From Hymenoscyphus infarciens (lineage: Eukaryota; Ascomycota; Leotiomycetes; Helotiales; Helotiaceae): DNA of 64,000 nt. This document shows positions 48,884 to 60,512 of this stretch, piece after piece; within the stretch, counting starts at the first letter, position 1; every line of letters begins with the position of its first letter. Location of the stretch: positions 1 through 64,000 of the forward strand of contig LLCB01000216.1 of NCBI GenBank assembly GCA_001414345.1. Reading direction: 5' to 3'. The notes under the pieces were generated by a model. It ran no database searches. It was not told the DNA's origin and saw nothing but the letters and a program-made list of their open reading frames with translations. The position numbers were made by a program, and so were the translations under genes.

Positions 48884-51800
48884 ACCTATAAATAAAATCC
48901 TTCCCTCTCACCTAATCCACCTAGTCCTCCCATCCTCTAAAATTCATCCTCTTTCTCTACAATTCCAACCCTTCCATCCTCCCTCTTCGGACCTTCTTCA
49001 ACCCCCCCCCCAAGCTTTCATTTCACAGATTTCGGTCCCCAAAAAAACAAACCACGGAAGTAAAAAAAATGTTTCGTTCTTTATCGATGATCTCATCTAT
49101 CCCATTTCCACATGTTCCAGCCTTTCAATTCTTTTCTTTTCCTTCTAGAATGCCTGGTGGGGTTCTCTGCGGTTCCCTCTAGCTAGTACCTGGTTTCAGA
49201 TTATCGCCACGAGACTCGAGAGTGTGAGATAAGGTTTATTAATACCGGTTTCAGGTTTAATATAAAGGGGAGTGGTTGGACGGGAGTGATAGTTGGGGAG
49301 AGGGGATTTGGAATTGAATTTGGGAATTTTTATAGGCTGTTTTGTTTGGTGAGAGGGGAAGTAAATATCCTAAAGCGCATGAGTTAGAAACAAATGCCGA
49401 CCCAAGACCAACAAACCCTCATTTTAAAGCACAAAAACTAATTGCTTCTATGAATTCTGACTATTGATCTGCACATCTCATCACATCAAATCTCCAGTCC
49501 GCGATCGACAGACAACATCCATCCCATGATTCCTATCACAACATCACGATTCACGACTCAACCCCAAGAAAAAAAGAACAACACCTAGACCAACTCCCCG
49601 GACTCTCGCAATTTCGATTCATGCACCTACCTAGGCACAACAACAACACATCACGATATTTTTCCACGACATTTAAATTTTTTGCATACTTCAGCTCCCC
49701 CGCTTGTAATTTGAAGAAATGTTTCTTGGCGATGGTTTATAATAATACCTCATTCTTACCCTAATTCAACCAACCTCCCTTCCCCTCTCTTCTGGTAATC
49801 AGGTTTCCATTTACCCATCCATCCCTCACGTGCAACCAAAATGAGAGAGGCGGGGGGAACTAAAAGGGACGAGTCGCACACGCATAAAAAAAAAAGAGAC
49901 TCAGCCTCCCTCGAAATGGCACCCTAAACATGAGAGAGGCTGATGTCCATCCAATCACTTTCTTCTAGCCAACAAAGAGTAGAGTTTTGTTGCACGTCGC
50001 GATCCTGGAATCTGGTCACTGGATCTGAGATGGGATGTTCCCTTGGTCTGTTCCAGATTAGTTAGTTCCCTTTAGTCCAATGAAGTGATGACTGTGAGGC
50101 GGTGGGATGACATGAATATTCCGTATAAACTTTTAGGTTGGTCCCCTGCGAAAAGATTGTATATAAGGTTTGTTGTACTGGTTGTCTATAATAGAAAATC
50201 CTTTAGATAAAAAGGGTGATGTCCGTAAGAGGATCTACGTAGCAATCCTCACGCTACACTGCACGATATATGAGTAAGACAAAAAGTACTTTGTACCTTT
50301 CACCATTCTATTTTTAGAATTCCTCCTTTAGGTATCTCTCCCAAATTCTTCTTACCTGAAACACATTTCCTCTCATTTTTTATAAAAATTTAAAAAAAAA
50401 CCTCGATTCTTATATTCCAAATCACGATACCTAAAAACTCCCTAAATTTTTTCGGAACCAACAGTGTGCGATGAAGAAACACCCCTTTTTTGGGAATGGA
50501 AGGGGGTGGTATGGTAGTAAGTACCTAGTGTTTACGTGATTTTCAAGCTATCCGGAATCCTTCCACCTTGTTCCTGTGAGGAAGAGGTCAGAACTTTAAT
50601 ATGGATCTGCGGTAAACTGACTTCTTTGGGTTTGTGGTCGTGGGTGTCATCATTCCTCCAGTTTTGTTACGCAGGAGGCTGGTTTTGGTGACCAGTGGTT
50701 GGATGGTTTGGAAGTGAAACACACGAGTTACCGGTGCGGGTGGAAGTGTTTTGATGTAATGCTGGGAAGGTGGAAGTTGTGGTTTGTTTCATGGTTTGAG
50801 TTTCTGTGTTTATGGATTATTGAGGAAGGAAAAATCCTGTTGATTTAACCCACTTTGCTTCCACTGACTGACGTTTTGCTTGCCAGATTATTCCCGGAGA
50901 GGATGGAAATACTCCGTCTCAGTATTTACGCATGAATTAAAGCATGCAAACGGTGGGATCCACTATCCTCTGATAGCCAGCTATTCCATCCAAACTTCCA
51001 AAAGTCAGATCTACAACCAGGTAGATATTTTCTCGGCTGGATATAAGATCGGGTAGTCTATTCTGTCAACTATCTCTTCCTACTTCAATTCTATCGGCAG
51101 TCAGCCTTCTTACCTTACCTACACTTCTCTGCCACTTTGTTAGCCACCCTCCGCCACACTTGTTGCTTATCTTTGAAACTACTGTGCCTATTGAGCCTCT
51201 CGCTTATTATTTCTGAACGTCCTTGCATTGACACGAGGAAGTGTCAAGTTGCTGAGCTTCTGCTGTTTGTTGTTGCTAGAGTAGTAACAAAAAATATATA
51301 CCTGTTTTGATCTAATATTCAGAAGGATTCTTTTCTCGCACTAGTAAAATTAATACCCAAAACAAAAACAATAGAGGGCGGCTACCCTTTAAAGTGAATC
51401 TTTGAATCTCAGTAGTGTTAAAATAACACTAAGATCTGAGAAAGTAAGTAAAGTAAACATCTCCTTTCTAAAGCAAAAGATTTTACTCCCCGGATCCAAA
51501 AAAAATCAAGCCAAATGTTCCATCTATATTATAATTCGCGTGGGCGTCATTTTCTTATGCATTGGCTTCGCCAAGCCTTCATACTTCATAGATGAGTACG
51601 AGCTATGTCGAATCAATTCCTAGGTTGATCTTCGAAGTTGTTCAGTATTCAAGATGTCATCTTGTAAACCCCTTTTTGAGACCAAAGAGGTTGGGAACAG
51701 CCAGTGAAGGAGCAGTATGTCGTCTTTAATGGATTCGTTTAGGGCCTGAATTTATTATATTTGAGGGTGAGGAGTTAAAGAAATCTATATTGAAGAAGAA

Positions 51801-53735
51801 CTTTATTCAACATTGAGCTACTTAGCAGAATAGTTATCACTTACTCCTTACGACACCCGGTTATCGTCGAATGTTTCCCTAGTATCAATAAGTTGGAATT
51901 CGGTTGAGAGAAAAGTTGAAATTTATCCTTTTTTTCAGCACGGTGGAGAATATCTTTCCCGGTGACATGACACAGTTTTTAGTGTCTAGAGACTGTATTA
52001 CTTAAAAGGTTGCTTCCTGCATCGAAGCGATGCTTTACGGAGATAATCTATTGGCACTATATGACAAGGTGGAAGAGAAATTACCTGGAAGCTTTATATC
52101 TTACTTTTGACCAAACGATTTGTTGAAATTAAAGTTGTTTAATGGATGAGAAACATGGGTTTTCCGGCTTTACTTTGAGCATGCGCACTAGTCTAGGAGA
52201 ATTACTTTTTATTGTCCGAGATGGTTTAGAAGAATGCGAAACTCTGACTTTCTATTATTCTAAACGTTCTCGCAAAATATTTTGTGTTTTCACGAGAATT
52301 CCAAGGTAATAGAAGGATGGGGTGTACTCGGTGCAAAGCTTATGACACATACAATTGCTACAAATGCGCACTTTTCCTTGAGTTATTAGCTATACTCCTG
52401 TAACGTTCTTGATAAAACCGTTTTACAGGAGAGGTTATTTGCAAGAGTAAATAATACTGTGATCTCGCTCGTCTCTCATTTTATTTCCAAGTTCAAGTTT
52501 TACAGTCCCATTTTTTTTTATTGTAAAATGCTCAAAAGATTTCCTCAAGTTCTGAGTGGTAACATGATCAGGGTATCTCAGGTAGAGCGCTCCCTAAAAC
52601 CCAATATTCTATCCTTGTCCAATGTGCTGAGGACTTATCCGGCCGCACCAAAATTCCCAATCGCAATAAAATAAAACTTGTAGAACCATAACCGGACAAT
52701 GAGACTTCAGCACCAAAAACACCATCTCTTATACGTGCGCTTTTCGTATACTTGAATCCAAGCCTCTTCTCTTTTGAGCTGGTACTTTATAAATACGCCT
52801 AAGGCGCGAGTTGAAGAGTATCGTTAAGAGATGACTGGTTACAATGGAAGTTTTAGAGAATGCCCTTCTATATCCTTCCCTTTACTGTCGAATATTTTGC
52901 TACTTTCGAGTTGTCAGCTTTCAGTTGTCTGAAAAAAGATTAATTTAGCGATAAGCATTGATTTCAGGGGAATTTCTGACCTAGAGAACTAGAGATTGGA
53001 TTCCGGACGATCAATAAACACCTTATGTTATACCACATTGAATGTTTAGATGGGACTTGTTAGAATTACTGAAAAATGTGCCATATTCCTACACTATTAT
53101 ACTATGAAAATGTGTCCAAAAAGAACTTTCTTGTGCAAAAGAAGAAGAAGTAAACCACAAAAGATTTGGAGTCCAACAAGTGGAGTTAATTAGAGGGGGA
53201 AGTTCGCCGAGTTTTGGTTATGTTGCTAAGCCAATTAGAGCTTGGAGAGAGAGGGAGGAAACACAGAGAAAGCGGCATTCACACCATATTTTCTTAGGAA
53301 GGGAAACAAGATTTGAGTTATTCTTCAACAAAGAACTCTGAAGTCGGAGTTTCCTCATGTTGTGGAATGCTAAGGGGCGAGGAGATGTTGGTCGATGCTA
53401 GGATGTTAATTGGTGTTGAGTGTTGGAGAGTGGTTGTTGGTAAGCTCTAAATGAGATCTTCTTTGACGCTAACTAGAATTTCCAACAGCCAACAGTACTC
53501 GGTCCAATGCAAGAATTTTATTCCAAGTCTCCTGCAATTTGCGCCATGAATTGAATGAATTTCTAATTGGCAAGCAACCTGGCAATATTCCTCTTTGTTT
53601 GGAGATGATTATAAAATATCTCCATCGCAGCTACTACGTAAGGAATTCATCAATTTACTTACATCTTTTCTAAATTAACTTCACAACAAAGCCTTACATT
53701 CTATCGAAAGAACAAAACTCTAACCCACACTAAAA
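48884..53735. other. Gene-free tract of normal composition
   Basis: About 4.9 kb with no recognisable protein. The longest frames are 71-73 codons and show no family resemblance. Two copies of the recurring motif are present: ttatcgtcgaatgttt at about 51871 and ttactgtcgaatattt at about 52885. The final 120 bases before 53736 look like the leader of the small gene there. Confidence 0.45.
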
Positions 53736-54077
53736 ATGTCGAACACAGGTTCAAACCAAGCGGCGGAAGCGGAGAGAAAAAGGATAGCAGAGATAGAGAA
53801 GGAGAATAAAGCCACGATGAAGGAGCTCATTGGTGATCGGAAACAAGGCGATATACAATGGCCAAAATACGGCGGGAATGTCGCCGGGGGTGGTAATTAC
53901 GCTCCGGTGAATCACGAAGGTGTACCGCAGGAAGAAGGAGGTCCATTAGTTGGTGGTACCTATTCCCAATATGGGACGGCGCAATATTTGGGGCCCACTG
54001 CTGATGCTGAGAAGATAGTGAGAGAAAATGCCGAAAAATTGGCAAAAATGAATGCTGAGAAAAACGCTAAAAAATGA
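53736..54077 (+). CDS. Small charged hypothetical protein
   Basis: A 113-residue single-exon frame starting MSNTGSNQAAEAERKRIAEI in a good start context (aaaATGtc). The N-terminal third and the C-terminus are Lys/Glu/Ala-rich and probably helical; the middle is Gly/Tyr/Pro-rich (YGGNVAGGGNYAPVNHEG, then QYGTAQYLGPT). There is no signal peptide, no membrane segment and no cysteine. The composition is protein-like and unlike the surrounding non-coding frames, so I think the gene is real, but I recognise no family. It may be longer if an intron has been missed. Confidence 0.6.
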   Translation: MSNTGSNQAAEAERKRIAEIEKENKATMKELIGDRKQGDIQWPKYGGNVAGGGNYAPVNHEGVPQEEGGPLVGGTYSQYGTAQYLGPTADAEKIVRENAEKLAKMNAEKNAKK

Positions 54078-55455
54078 TTGTTCTACGTTTCAGAGATCGA
54101 GAGCTCGTGGAAGAAAAGGAAGCCTAAAATACTTCTTCTAAGCTATTCCATCTCTCTCAGACCTGCTCACTGGGGAAACGCTGACGCAGAACATTGACCA
54201 GGGAAATTTGGTTGTATTCTACAACCTTGCTGGGTGTTGGAATGATTTGTTTTTAAATTTTTATGTTCTGATACTTTGTCCTTGGTTTCGAACTTCGGAG
54301 GAGACGGTTTTCATAATTCCATCTTGCCTTTATTACGCCCACACTCTTTTTAAGCACCTTTATTCTAGACTATCTAGTCAAATATACAACTATCCTGCGT
54401 TCTTCTATCCCACGTGTCATAAGTATCTTATCATATTCTAGGGCAAGGAAGACAAAGTAAGGCGAGCTAGTTTGGTAATATAAGCGAGCCGTTCCTAGCA
54501 AGACACCTCTTCATTTTACCCCTTTTCCGCCAAAATTTGTATCGTTTAATCGGCCTAGTTCCTTCTTATTCATGTTATCCTCAACTTATCTTGGCTGTTT
54601 TGTTTTGTCATTCCAACCTATCCAAACAAAACGTAGTATCCACTCATCTATCCTAGTTTATAGAGAAGATAAAAAGCGGAGAAAGAAGACATAAGGCCTT
54701 GTTATCACAGAAAACTGTCTTCATAGATAGAAGTGTTGAGTTTGACAATAGCATTAACTTCAGTAAGCAATAGATAGTGTCTTCCAAAATTCAAAATCCA
54801 ACTTGTATGAGATCTACAAGCACTACTAGCATTCAACAGGCGGGTTCAACACCAGTCAACCCTCCAGCTAAAGGCCAAAATGTTCAGAGAGCATAAACTA
54901 AGCGCCAGAGACCACTGGTACTTATCCCCTGAAGTCACCTCCGTCTCTCCCGTGACCAGAAAATATATTGAGCATAGGTAAGTAAAAGAAATTGAAGCCC
55001 TGAAAGGAACTCTTCTTTTTGAGGGGACCGAAGTCTTTCACGTGGATACCTTATAGGGTCGTGATCGCTCCTTCTTTTAACACACCAAGCTCGGGTAGGG
55101 TGGTCCTCGTTGACTCTCTTCCCCAATAAGCAATAAGCCAACCGCCACAGAGATTCCTTGGCAAAGATTCCTTGGCAGACGTTCCAAATCGCCCCTTCCC
55201 TCTTGAATCAAAAAGATGCACGGCCGCAACCTTGTATTTTGGGAGACATCTTGCCTCCGACCCGTGAGAATGCACATCCACCAGCATCCTGTCTTGCAAA
55301 CTGACTGTTGACGCCTTTTTGGAATTGGAAAGTGAGTTCGTTTGAATCTCCAAAGCTCGACATGAAAAAGGAATGCTAACTGTCATTGTCAAGTTCATCG
55401 TTACTTTCTTTTACCTCGAATCACTTCCAAGAAGCATCACCTCGCGAGAACGAAC
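54078..55455. other. Intergenic, no gene recognised
   Basis: About 1.4 kb. Frames on the - strand at 54935-55398 (68-115 codons) overlap one another in different frames and match nothing I know. The right end is the promoter side of the RNase H-like gene. Confidence 0.5.
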
Positions 55456-56485
55456 ATGGCTGGATCAAAGTCCCGCCAGAGCACTCCGCAGCAGGAACAA
55501 CAACGTCCCCGACAACCACTACCTGATGGACCTCAACCTCAAGATCCTCCCCAACAGCAAGATCCGCCACCTCATATGGAACAACAATCCCCATCTCCGG
55601 CTCCTTCGTCTGCATCAAGCCCTTCTCCCATACCACCGGGCCCGTCCACCATGCCCGCTCGAAGATTCCAGCCTTGCATTCATTGTGTTGGGGTCTCCAG
55701 ATTAATGGAATTCTTCCTTGGCGGTTTAATATACACGATGAGCGATGTGGCGCAGGTCTGCAGGTGTGGCAGAACATTCTATCTCTACGACTGTGGGTAT
55801 TCTCAGACTTATTCCTTCTTATTTCAGGTTATTTGGAGAGGAATGAAACTTGGTTTCTGCCTCAGACAACCTAGTTCTTCCTCAGACAACTTAGTTCTTC
55901 CTCTCACAACCTGTTTCCTCCTCGTTTTCCTCCAAGAAATTTCTGGAAGTGGTAATACTGACTTCGAGCTCACTCATAGGTCTTGTAGTCGCCGTCGACA
56001 GTGAACTTACCTTCAGTAAGGAGACCGGTTTTTACAAAACCGCCATCGGCCTTCATTTTGCTCCTAATTCCACTCACAACTTTTCTAAATTGATCGACAG
56101 GAAGGAGGTTGATGACCCAGAAGATCCCCCACCCTACATGGACGTAAAGGAACAGACGGAGAGAAATGCAGGAATAAGCGGGATTCTTGCTGCCATCGAT
56201 GTTATTGTTGCGTTGAAGCTTAGGGTTTCGAAGATTGTCATTAAGACTCATTCTGCGATCTTTGTCAAATCAATGACCGAGCAATGGCAGCCAAATGCAG
56301 GGGTCAATAATAGCATCGTGCTGGTTGCGCATCAAGCGTACTTCCTCGAGGCCCAGAAAGCCATGGACAAGGCCGCGGCGCTAGGGATTGAAGTTGTATT
56401 TTGGTTGGTAGGGTTTGAGCATAATGATGCTGCGTTTGCAATGGCAAAAGCGGCTTTGTATGCTAAACCAGCAGAAGATGCATGA
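55456..56485 (+). CDS. RNase H-fold domain protein, hypothetical
   Basis: Proposed exons 55456-55792 and 55980-56485 (donor gtgggt, acceptor catag) give 280 residues. The first 75 residues are Gln/Pro/Ser-rich and disordered. A Cys-containing stretch follows (RRFQPCIHCVG, then VCRCGRTFYLYDC). Exon 2 resembles the RNase H superfamily: a first strand with Asp (LVVAVDSELTF), FYKTAIGLHFAPNSTHNFSK, an acidic segment, the helix GILAAIDVIVALKLRVSKIVIKTH and a final HNDAAFAMAKAAL. Many fungi have such proteins, whose substrate is unknown. The catalytic DEDD set cannot be assigned fully. The exon 1/2 join and the Cys-rich stretch are uncertain, because another frame is also open across 55674-55874. 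No signal peptide is seen. Confidence 0.6.
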
Positions 56486-57232
56486 CCAGGGACATCATTT
56501 GGCGTTAGTGTTTTTAGAGTCATCGTTTTGCGAGTCATCGATTTCTCCCACTGGGAAGCAAGGGGTTGTAAGCTGGGAGAAGAAACAAAGCATAGTTTAC
56601 AGTCGGAATAAATTATCGAAATGGTCGTTTCGCCTCTTCTTTCCATGAAACCATGTAGCCAGATGCTCTTTCTCCTCCCTTATAAACATTCCAAGTGCCA
56701 TGCGTGAGACTTCGAGAGCTAACCTCCATCGTGAAGAAATCCGAATCGACCTTTCGCCTAAACAGATTTATCGCAACTGCATAATTCGGGTAAATGGGGA
56801 GATTGTTAGGTAGCAAGTCGAGAAATACTCGGATCAGAGGAGGACCAGAGTGAGTAATACACATCTATCGTACACCATGACAATTCTTGGCTGGTCCCTA
56901 TTGCTCTACATGAAGGAGCGCAAATGACCACAAATTCCCTTTCTTCCGAATAGAAAGATCTAGAAAATTTCTGTTGAAGCCAATTATCTTAGAGGAGCTG
57001 GGAGAATCCCCCAAGAGACGTCCCCGTTATCTTAAGATGGTGTTTTCAAAGCTCCCTACAACACAAAATATGCACCTTAATCCAAAAGGGGGAGGGTGGG
57101 TAGAGGGGTAAAGTGGAGGGTAAAGTGGAGGGTGGGTAAAGGTGGTAAGCACGTGAGTGGCTGTTTTCCTGGCAGCAGCTCATCAGCAGCTTATTAGATG
57201 AGCTGCTTACTGGTTGTTATCTCAGCTCTTAT
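56486..57232. other. Intergenic, no gene recognised
   Basis: About 750 bp after the RNase H-like gene. The near end is its 3' region; the far end has gtggagggtgggtaaag-type repeats at about 57095-57145. No coding frame is supported. Confidence 0.5.
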
Positions 57233-57361
57233 CCCCTAGAATAAAGATATTAGCATTAGGTAAGAGGTTGAGGCTTGACCCCCCCCCCCACCTCCTGCTA
57301 CTACTATTACTGATTAGGCTTAGACACCCCCCTTAACCCCTGCTATTCTAACTTCTTTATT

Positions 57362-58206
57362 CTAGGGTTTAAGGGAATTTGGTAATTTTTTTGGTAAGAA
57401 CGATAACTATAAGGTTAGGCCTTTGACTTTAACTAAATATACTTAATAACTACTCTTCTAGGTATATTAGAGTAAGAATAGAATAAAAATTTATCTATTT
57501 TTATATTAGATAATATATACTTTATAATAGTATTAAACGTTCTCTAGGGAAAGTACTAAGTAGTAAAACTAAGTCTTATATTCTAGAACGATAACTATTA
57601 AATTACGAAATTGCTTTTCTATAAATTCTCTACTAAAATAGAAGATATTAAGAAGATAGTACTATCTAAGGAAACCTCTTAATTTTCTCTATTAAACTTC
57701 TAAGTTTTAGTTATTTTAAAGAAAAGATAGAAAAGTAAATAGAGGAGGAGGAGAATAGGTGTTTTACTTAAGCGAAACCCTTTATCTAAAAATCGGTGTA
57801 TTAAGCTTATTTTAAGAGTTATTAAAATAAAGGTAGGCTTAAAAGAAAGCCCTAAACTCGCTTTATAACATACTAGAAACCAGGGTTAGTAAAGATATTA
57901 ATAGAGAAGATATTAAGAAGTCTAGTATAAAGAAGAAAGAGAGAGGTTTTAAATTTAATTTCTCTAATCCTTTTCCCTACTTTATACTAACTTTATAAGA
58001 GTATACTATAACTAATTTAAAAGCAATTAAGCTTATATATAGTTAGCTAGAAAGGTCTTCTTCTATTTTATCTAAAAAGTATATAATAAGCTTAATAGAG
58101 TGTTATTAGTAGGGAAAGTAGGTGGGGGGGTAGAAACATAGTTTTAAAATCGGCTATAGTTATTAGTCTTACTAAAAAAATTAAATAAATTCCCTTAGAC
58201 GCTAGG
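57362..58206. mobile_element. TIR element of about 845 bp, RIP-degraded
   Basis: The left arm CTAGGGTTTAAGGGAATTT continues through TTTTTTT, GTAAGA and ATAACTATA. The right arm, read in reverse complement, gives CTAGCGTCTAAGGGAATTT and the same series, so the terminal repeats span about 50 bp. The interior is AT-rich, nearly lacks CA/TG and has no intact frame. Just outside the left arm, tagaataaagatattagc (57238) and gctattctaacttctttattcta (about 57342) form another small palindrome. This is probably a non-autonomous DNA transposon. Confidence 0.65.
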
Positions 58207-58926
58207 GCAGCTTTTTAGGGTAGAGGGATATAATTAGTAGATGAGGTTAGGGAGTAGGGCGGTGGCAGGGGGCCAGGGGGTGGTGGCTGGTGAGTAGAGC
58301 CAAAAAAGCCCTGGCGGCTGAGTGTACTAAGATAAACTGGTTGGTGGTGGCTTACTCCAAGCTTACCTACTTGCAAAGAGCTAGACAAACGGAGGGTGTG
58401 GATATCATGATCAGAATCCTCCTGGATTATGGAGGCCGATGATTGGAGGAGGGTTGGAACAACAAAACAAACCCAAACCCAATGAACCCCGGCCTCCTTG
58501 AATTATAGGAGGCTTGGGATGATGGTGGATGTTGATTGAGGATTCTTCTGATTATTCTCAATTAATCAATTAATTAATTTCAATCCTTGCATCATATCCT
58601 GGATCTTGTAACAGAATATTTCAGGGTAATTTACTCGTGAAGTCGTCGCACGCCCACTATTCTCTTCCGTATTGATTATCATGAACAGTGTGCCCGAACG
58701 CCAGCGAGCCCCACACTGTGTGGGTTCAGAAGCCTTTGCTGTTGGGCCTCGATTTCTACACCTGTGTTGAATTTGTTAATTAGGGTTTAAGGACAGATAT
58801 ATCATAGACGTTGACTGCATTTTTGACTTAACACAGGAATTTTCACCTTGATAAAGTTTAAGTTTATAAAGTTTATAAAGTGGTCCTCCCCTTCAAAGTC
58901 ACTTGCAACACCCACGCCTGTCGAAA
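58207..58926. other. Intergenic upstream of the decarboxylase-like gene
   Basis: About 720 bp. It begins with G-rich sequence (ggtggcagggggccaggggg at 58260) and a taattaattaattt run near 58567. It probably includes the promoter of the gene at 58927. No gene is seen. Confidence 0.5.
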
Positions 58927-59819
58927 ATGAACCAGGCTTTTCAGAAGCAGGATGGAGGGCAAACCACACCCTTAACGCCCTCTCAACAGGAACTAAAAGC
59001 AAAATTCATCTCCACCCTTGGTGAAGCATCTTGGACCCCAGCTTGGGAAACAATTCTCATTCATCACTCTCCCCAAACTTTTCTCGCTTCTCTCGACCTT
59101 CTTTCGATTCCGGTCAAGAAAAAACACCTGTCACACAAAGTTCAAGCATTCGTTTCTATCACTGTCAATGCTGCATCTACGCATTTATACGTCCCGGGGA
59201 TACACACGAGTATCAAGCTTGCTCTTCAAGCTGGTGCCACTAAAACGGAGATTTTGGAAGTGATAGAGTTGGCGAGCACACTTGGGGTTCACGCATGTAA
59301 TATTGGGGTACCATTGTTGCTGGAGGTTATGAAGGAAGAGGGCATTGAAGTGAGTGGAGATAGGAGGGTGAAGGAGAGAGAAGTGCTGAAGGAGAAATTC
59401 ACGAGGAGGAGGGGGTATTGGCATGCGTTTTGGGAGGAGTTTTTGTTGCTTGATCCGGAGTTTTTCGCTGCCTATTCGAACTTCTCCAGTGTTCCTTGGG
59501 AGGGAGGCGGAATCCTGGAACCCAAGGTCAGTTCATTTTACTTTCAATTCCCTCTCTGGTTAAAGTTCTAGATGTTTGAAGGTGTTTAGACTTGCGGCCA
59601 TGCGCTAACCGAAGATAGGTCAAGGAACTGATATACTGTGCTTTCGATGCGGCAGCAACACATCTTTATAAGCCGGGTTTGAAACTCCATATGAAGAACG
59701 CCATCAATTACGGGGCCAAACCGGAGGAAATCATGGAAGTTCTTGAGATTGCGACCCAGTTGAGTCTGCATACCATGGAAGTTGCTACACCTATTCTCGC
59801 TCAATACTTAGAACAATAA
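58927..59819 (+). CDS. Carboxymuconolactone decarboxylase-like protein, two CMD domains
   Basis: CMD/AhpD-fold proteins are small helical proteins that act as lactone decarboxylases or as thiol peroxidase partners. Exons 58927-59526 and 59619-59819 join in phase to give 266 residues. Two repeats of the fold are visible: the first at about 60-125 (VQAFVSITVNAASTHLYVPG, then KLALQAGATKTEILEVIELA) and the second at about 200-260 (VKELIYCAFDAAATHLYKPG, then AINYGAKPEEIMEVLEIATQ). The AhpD-type CxxC pair is absent, which argues against peroxidase-partner activity. The ATG at 58927 (MNQAFQKQ) is the first in frame. The substrate is unknown. An alcohol dehydrogenase and a P450 pseudogene follow on the same strand. 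Confidence 0.85.
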
Positions 59820-60512
59820 ATTATAGAGTGAACTCATTTGAGAATACATTCTAGGCTTTCCCTCTCATAGAACGAGCCCAAAGAAGAGATCATGATGAAA
59901 GATACGAACCAAGATAGCCATTTTTCCCAACACTAGAGAACCTCTTAGACCATGTACCCCGCCACACGTGTTTTCTCCCCTCCAACTCCTTCCTCATCCA
60001 TATTCACTGTTTTCAAAAGGAAACTTCTTACAAAAAAAACACACGATGTAGTTAATCATAATGACAAGCAATAGCTATTATGCCCCGTCACCTCACTATC
60101 GCATCAACTGTCTCTCCAATGGGTCTTTCTCTTTATCCCCCCCCCCTTTTCTCGCTTAAATAATTCTCATCATCCTGGAAATATTCTTTTGTTTTATTTT
60201 ATCCCTACCCTGCGTGCTTTGCTTTGATAAATCGGCTCTCTAAGGCTTCCGAGAAGGGTTTTCCATCAACAATTTCTACTGAGGGTACGGGGGTACTTTT
60301 GAAATCGCAGTCGCAGGGTTCCCCGCAGTCAGTGGGGCCCTGAGCCACCAAAGCACTCACATCGTACCCTGAACCAGAGCTCATACAATACAAGTGGTAC
60401 TACTGTCAACTTCTGAAGCGATTGAGTTATGGATGATTAAGTCGCTTCCTCAGTATTTTGCAAATATCATACCCCATAATTCTCACTCAATGACCCGCCG
60501 CTTTCAACCAAA
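59820..60512. other. Intergenic between decarboxylase-like gene and dehydrogenase
   Basis: About 690 bp. It contains one possible small gene on the - strand (60205-60393, separate entry). The last 100 bases are the leader of the dehydrogenase. Confidence 0.5.
60205..60393 (-). CDS. Possible small Cys-containing protein
   Basis: A 62-codon frame beginning MYCMSSGSGYDVSALVAQ with a cysteine cluster (TDCGEPCDCDF) and a mixed charged C-terminus. Amino-acid composition looks protein-like, and the second Met (MSSGSGYD) is an alternative start. There is no signal peptide. I recognise no family and the frame is short enough to be chance. It sits divergently upstream of the dehydrogenase. Confidence 0.3.
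   Translation of the reverse strand: MYCMSSGSGYDVSALVAQGPTDCGEPCDCDFKSTPVPSVEIVDGKPFSEALESRFIKAKHAG

Noticed and set aside
54935..55398. Overlapping 66-115-codon frames on the - strand
   Set aside because: They overlap each other in different frames and none shows a domain or splice signals; likely chance in the promoter region of the RNase H-like gene.
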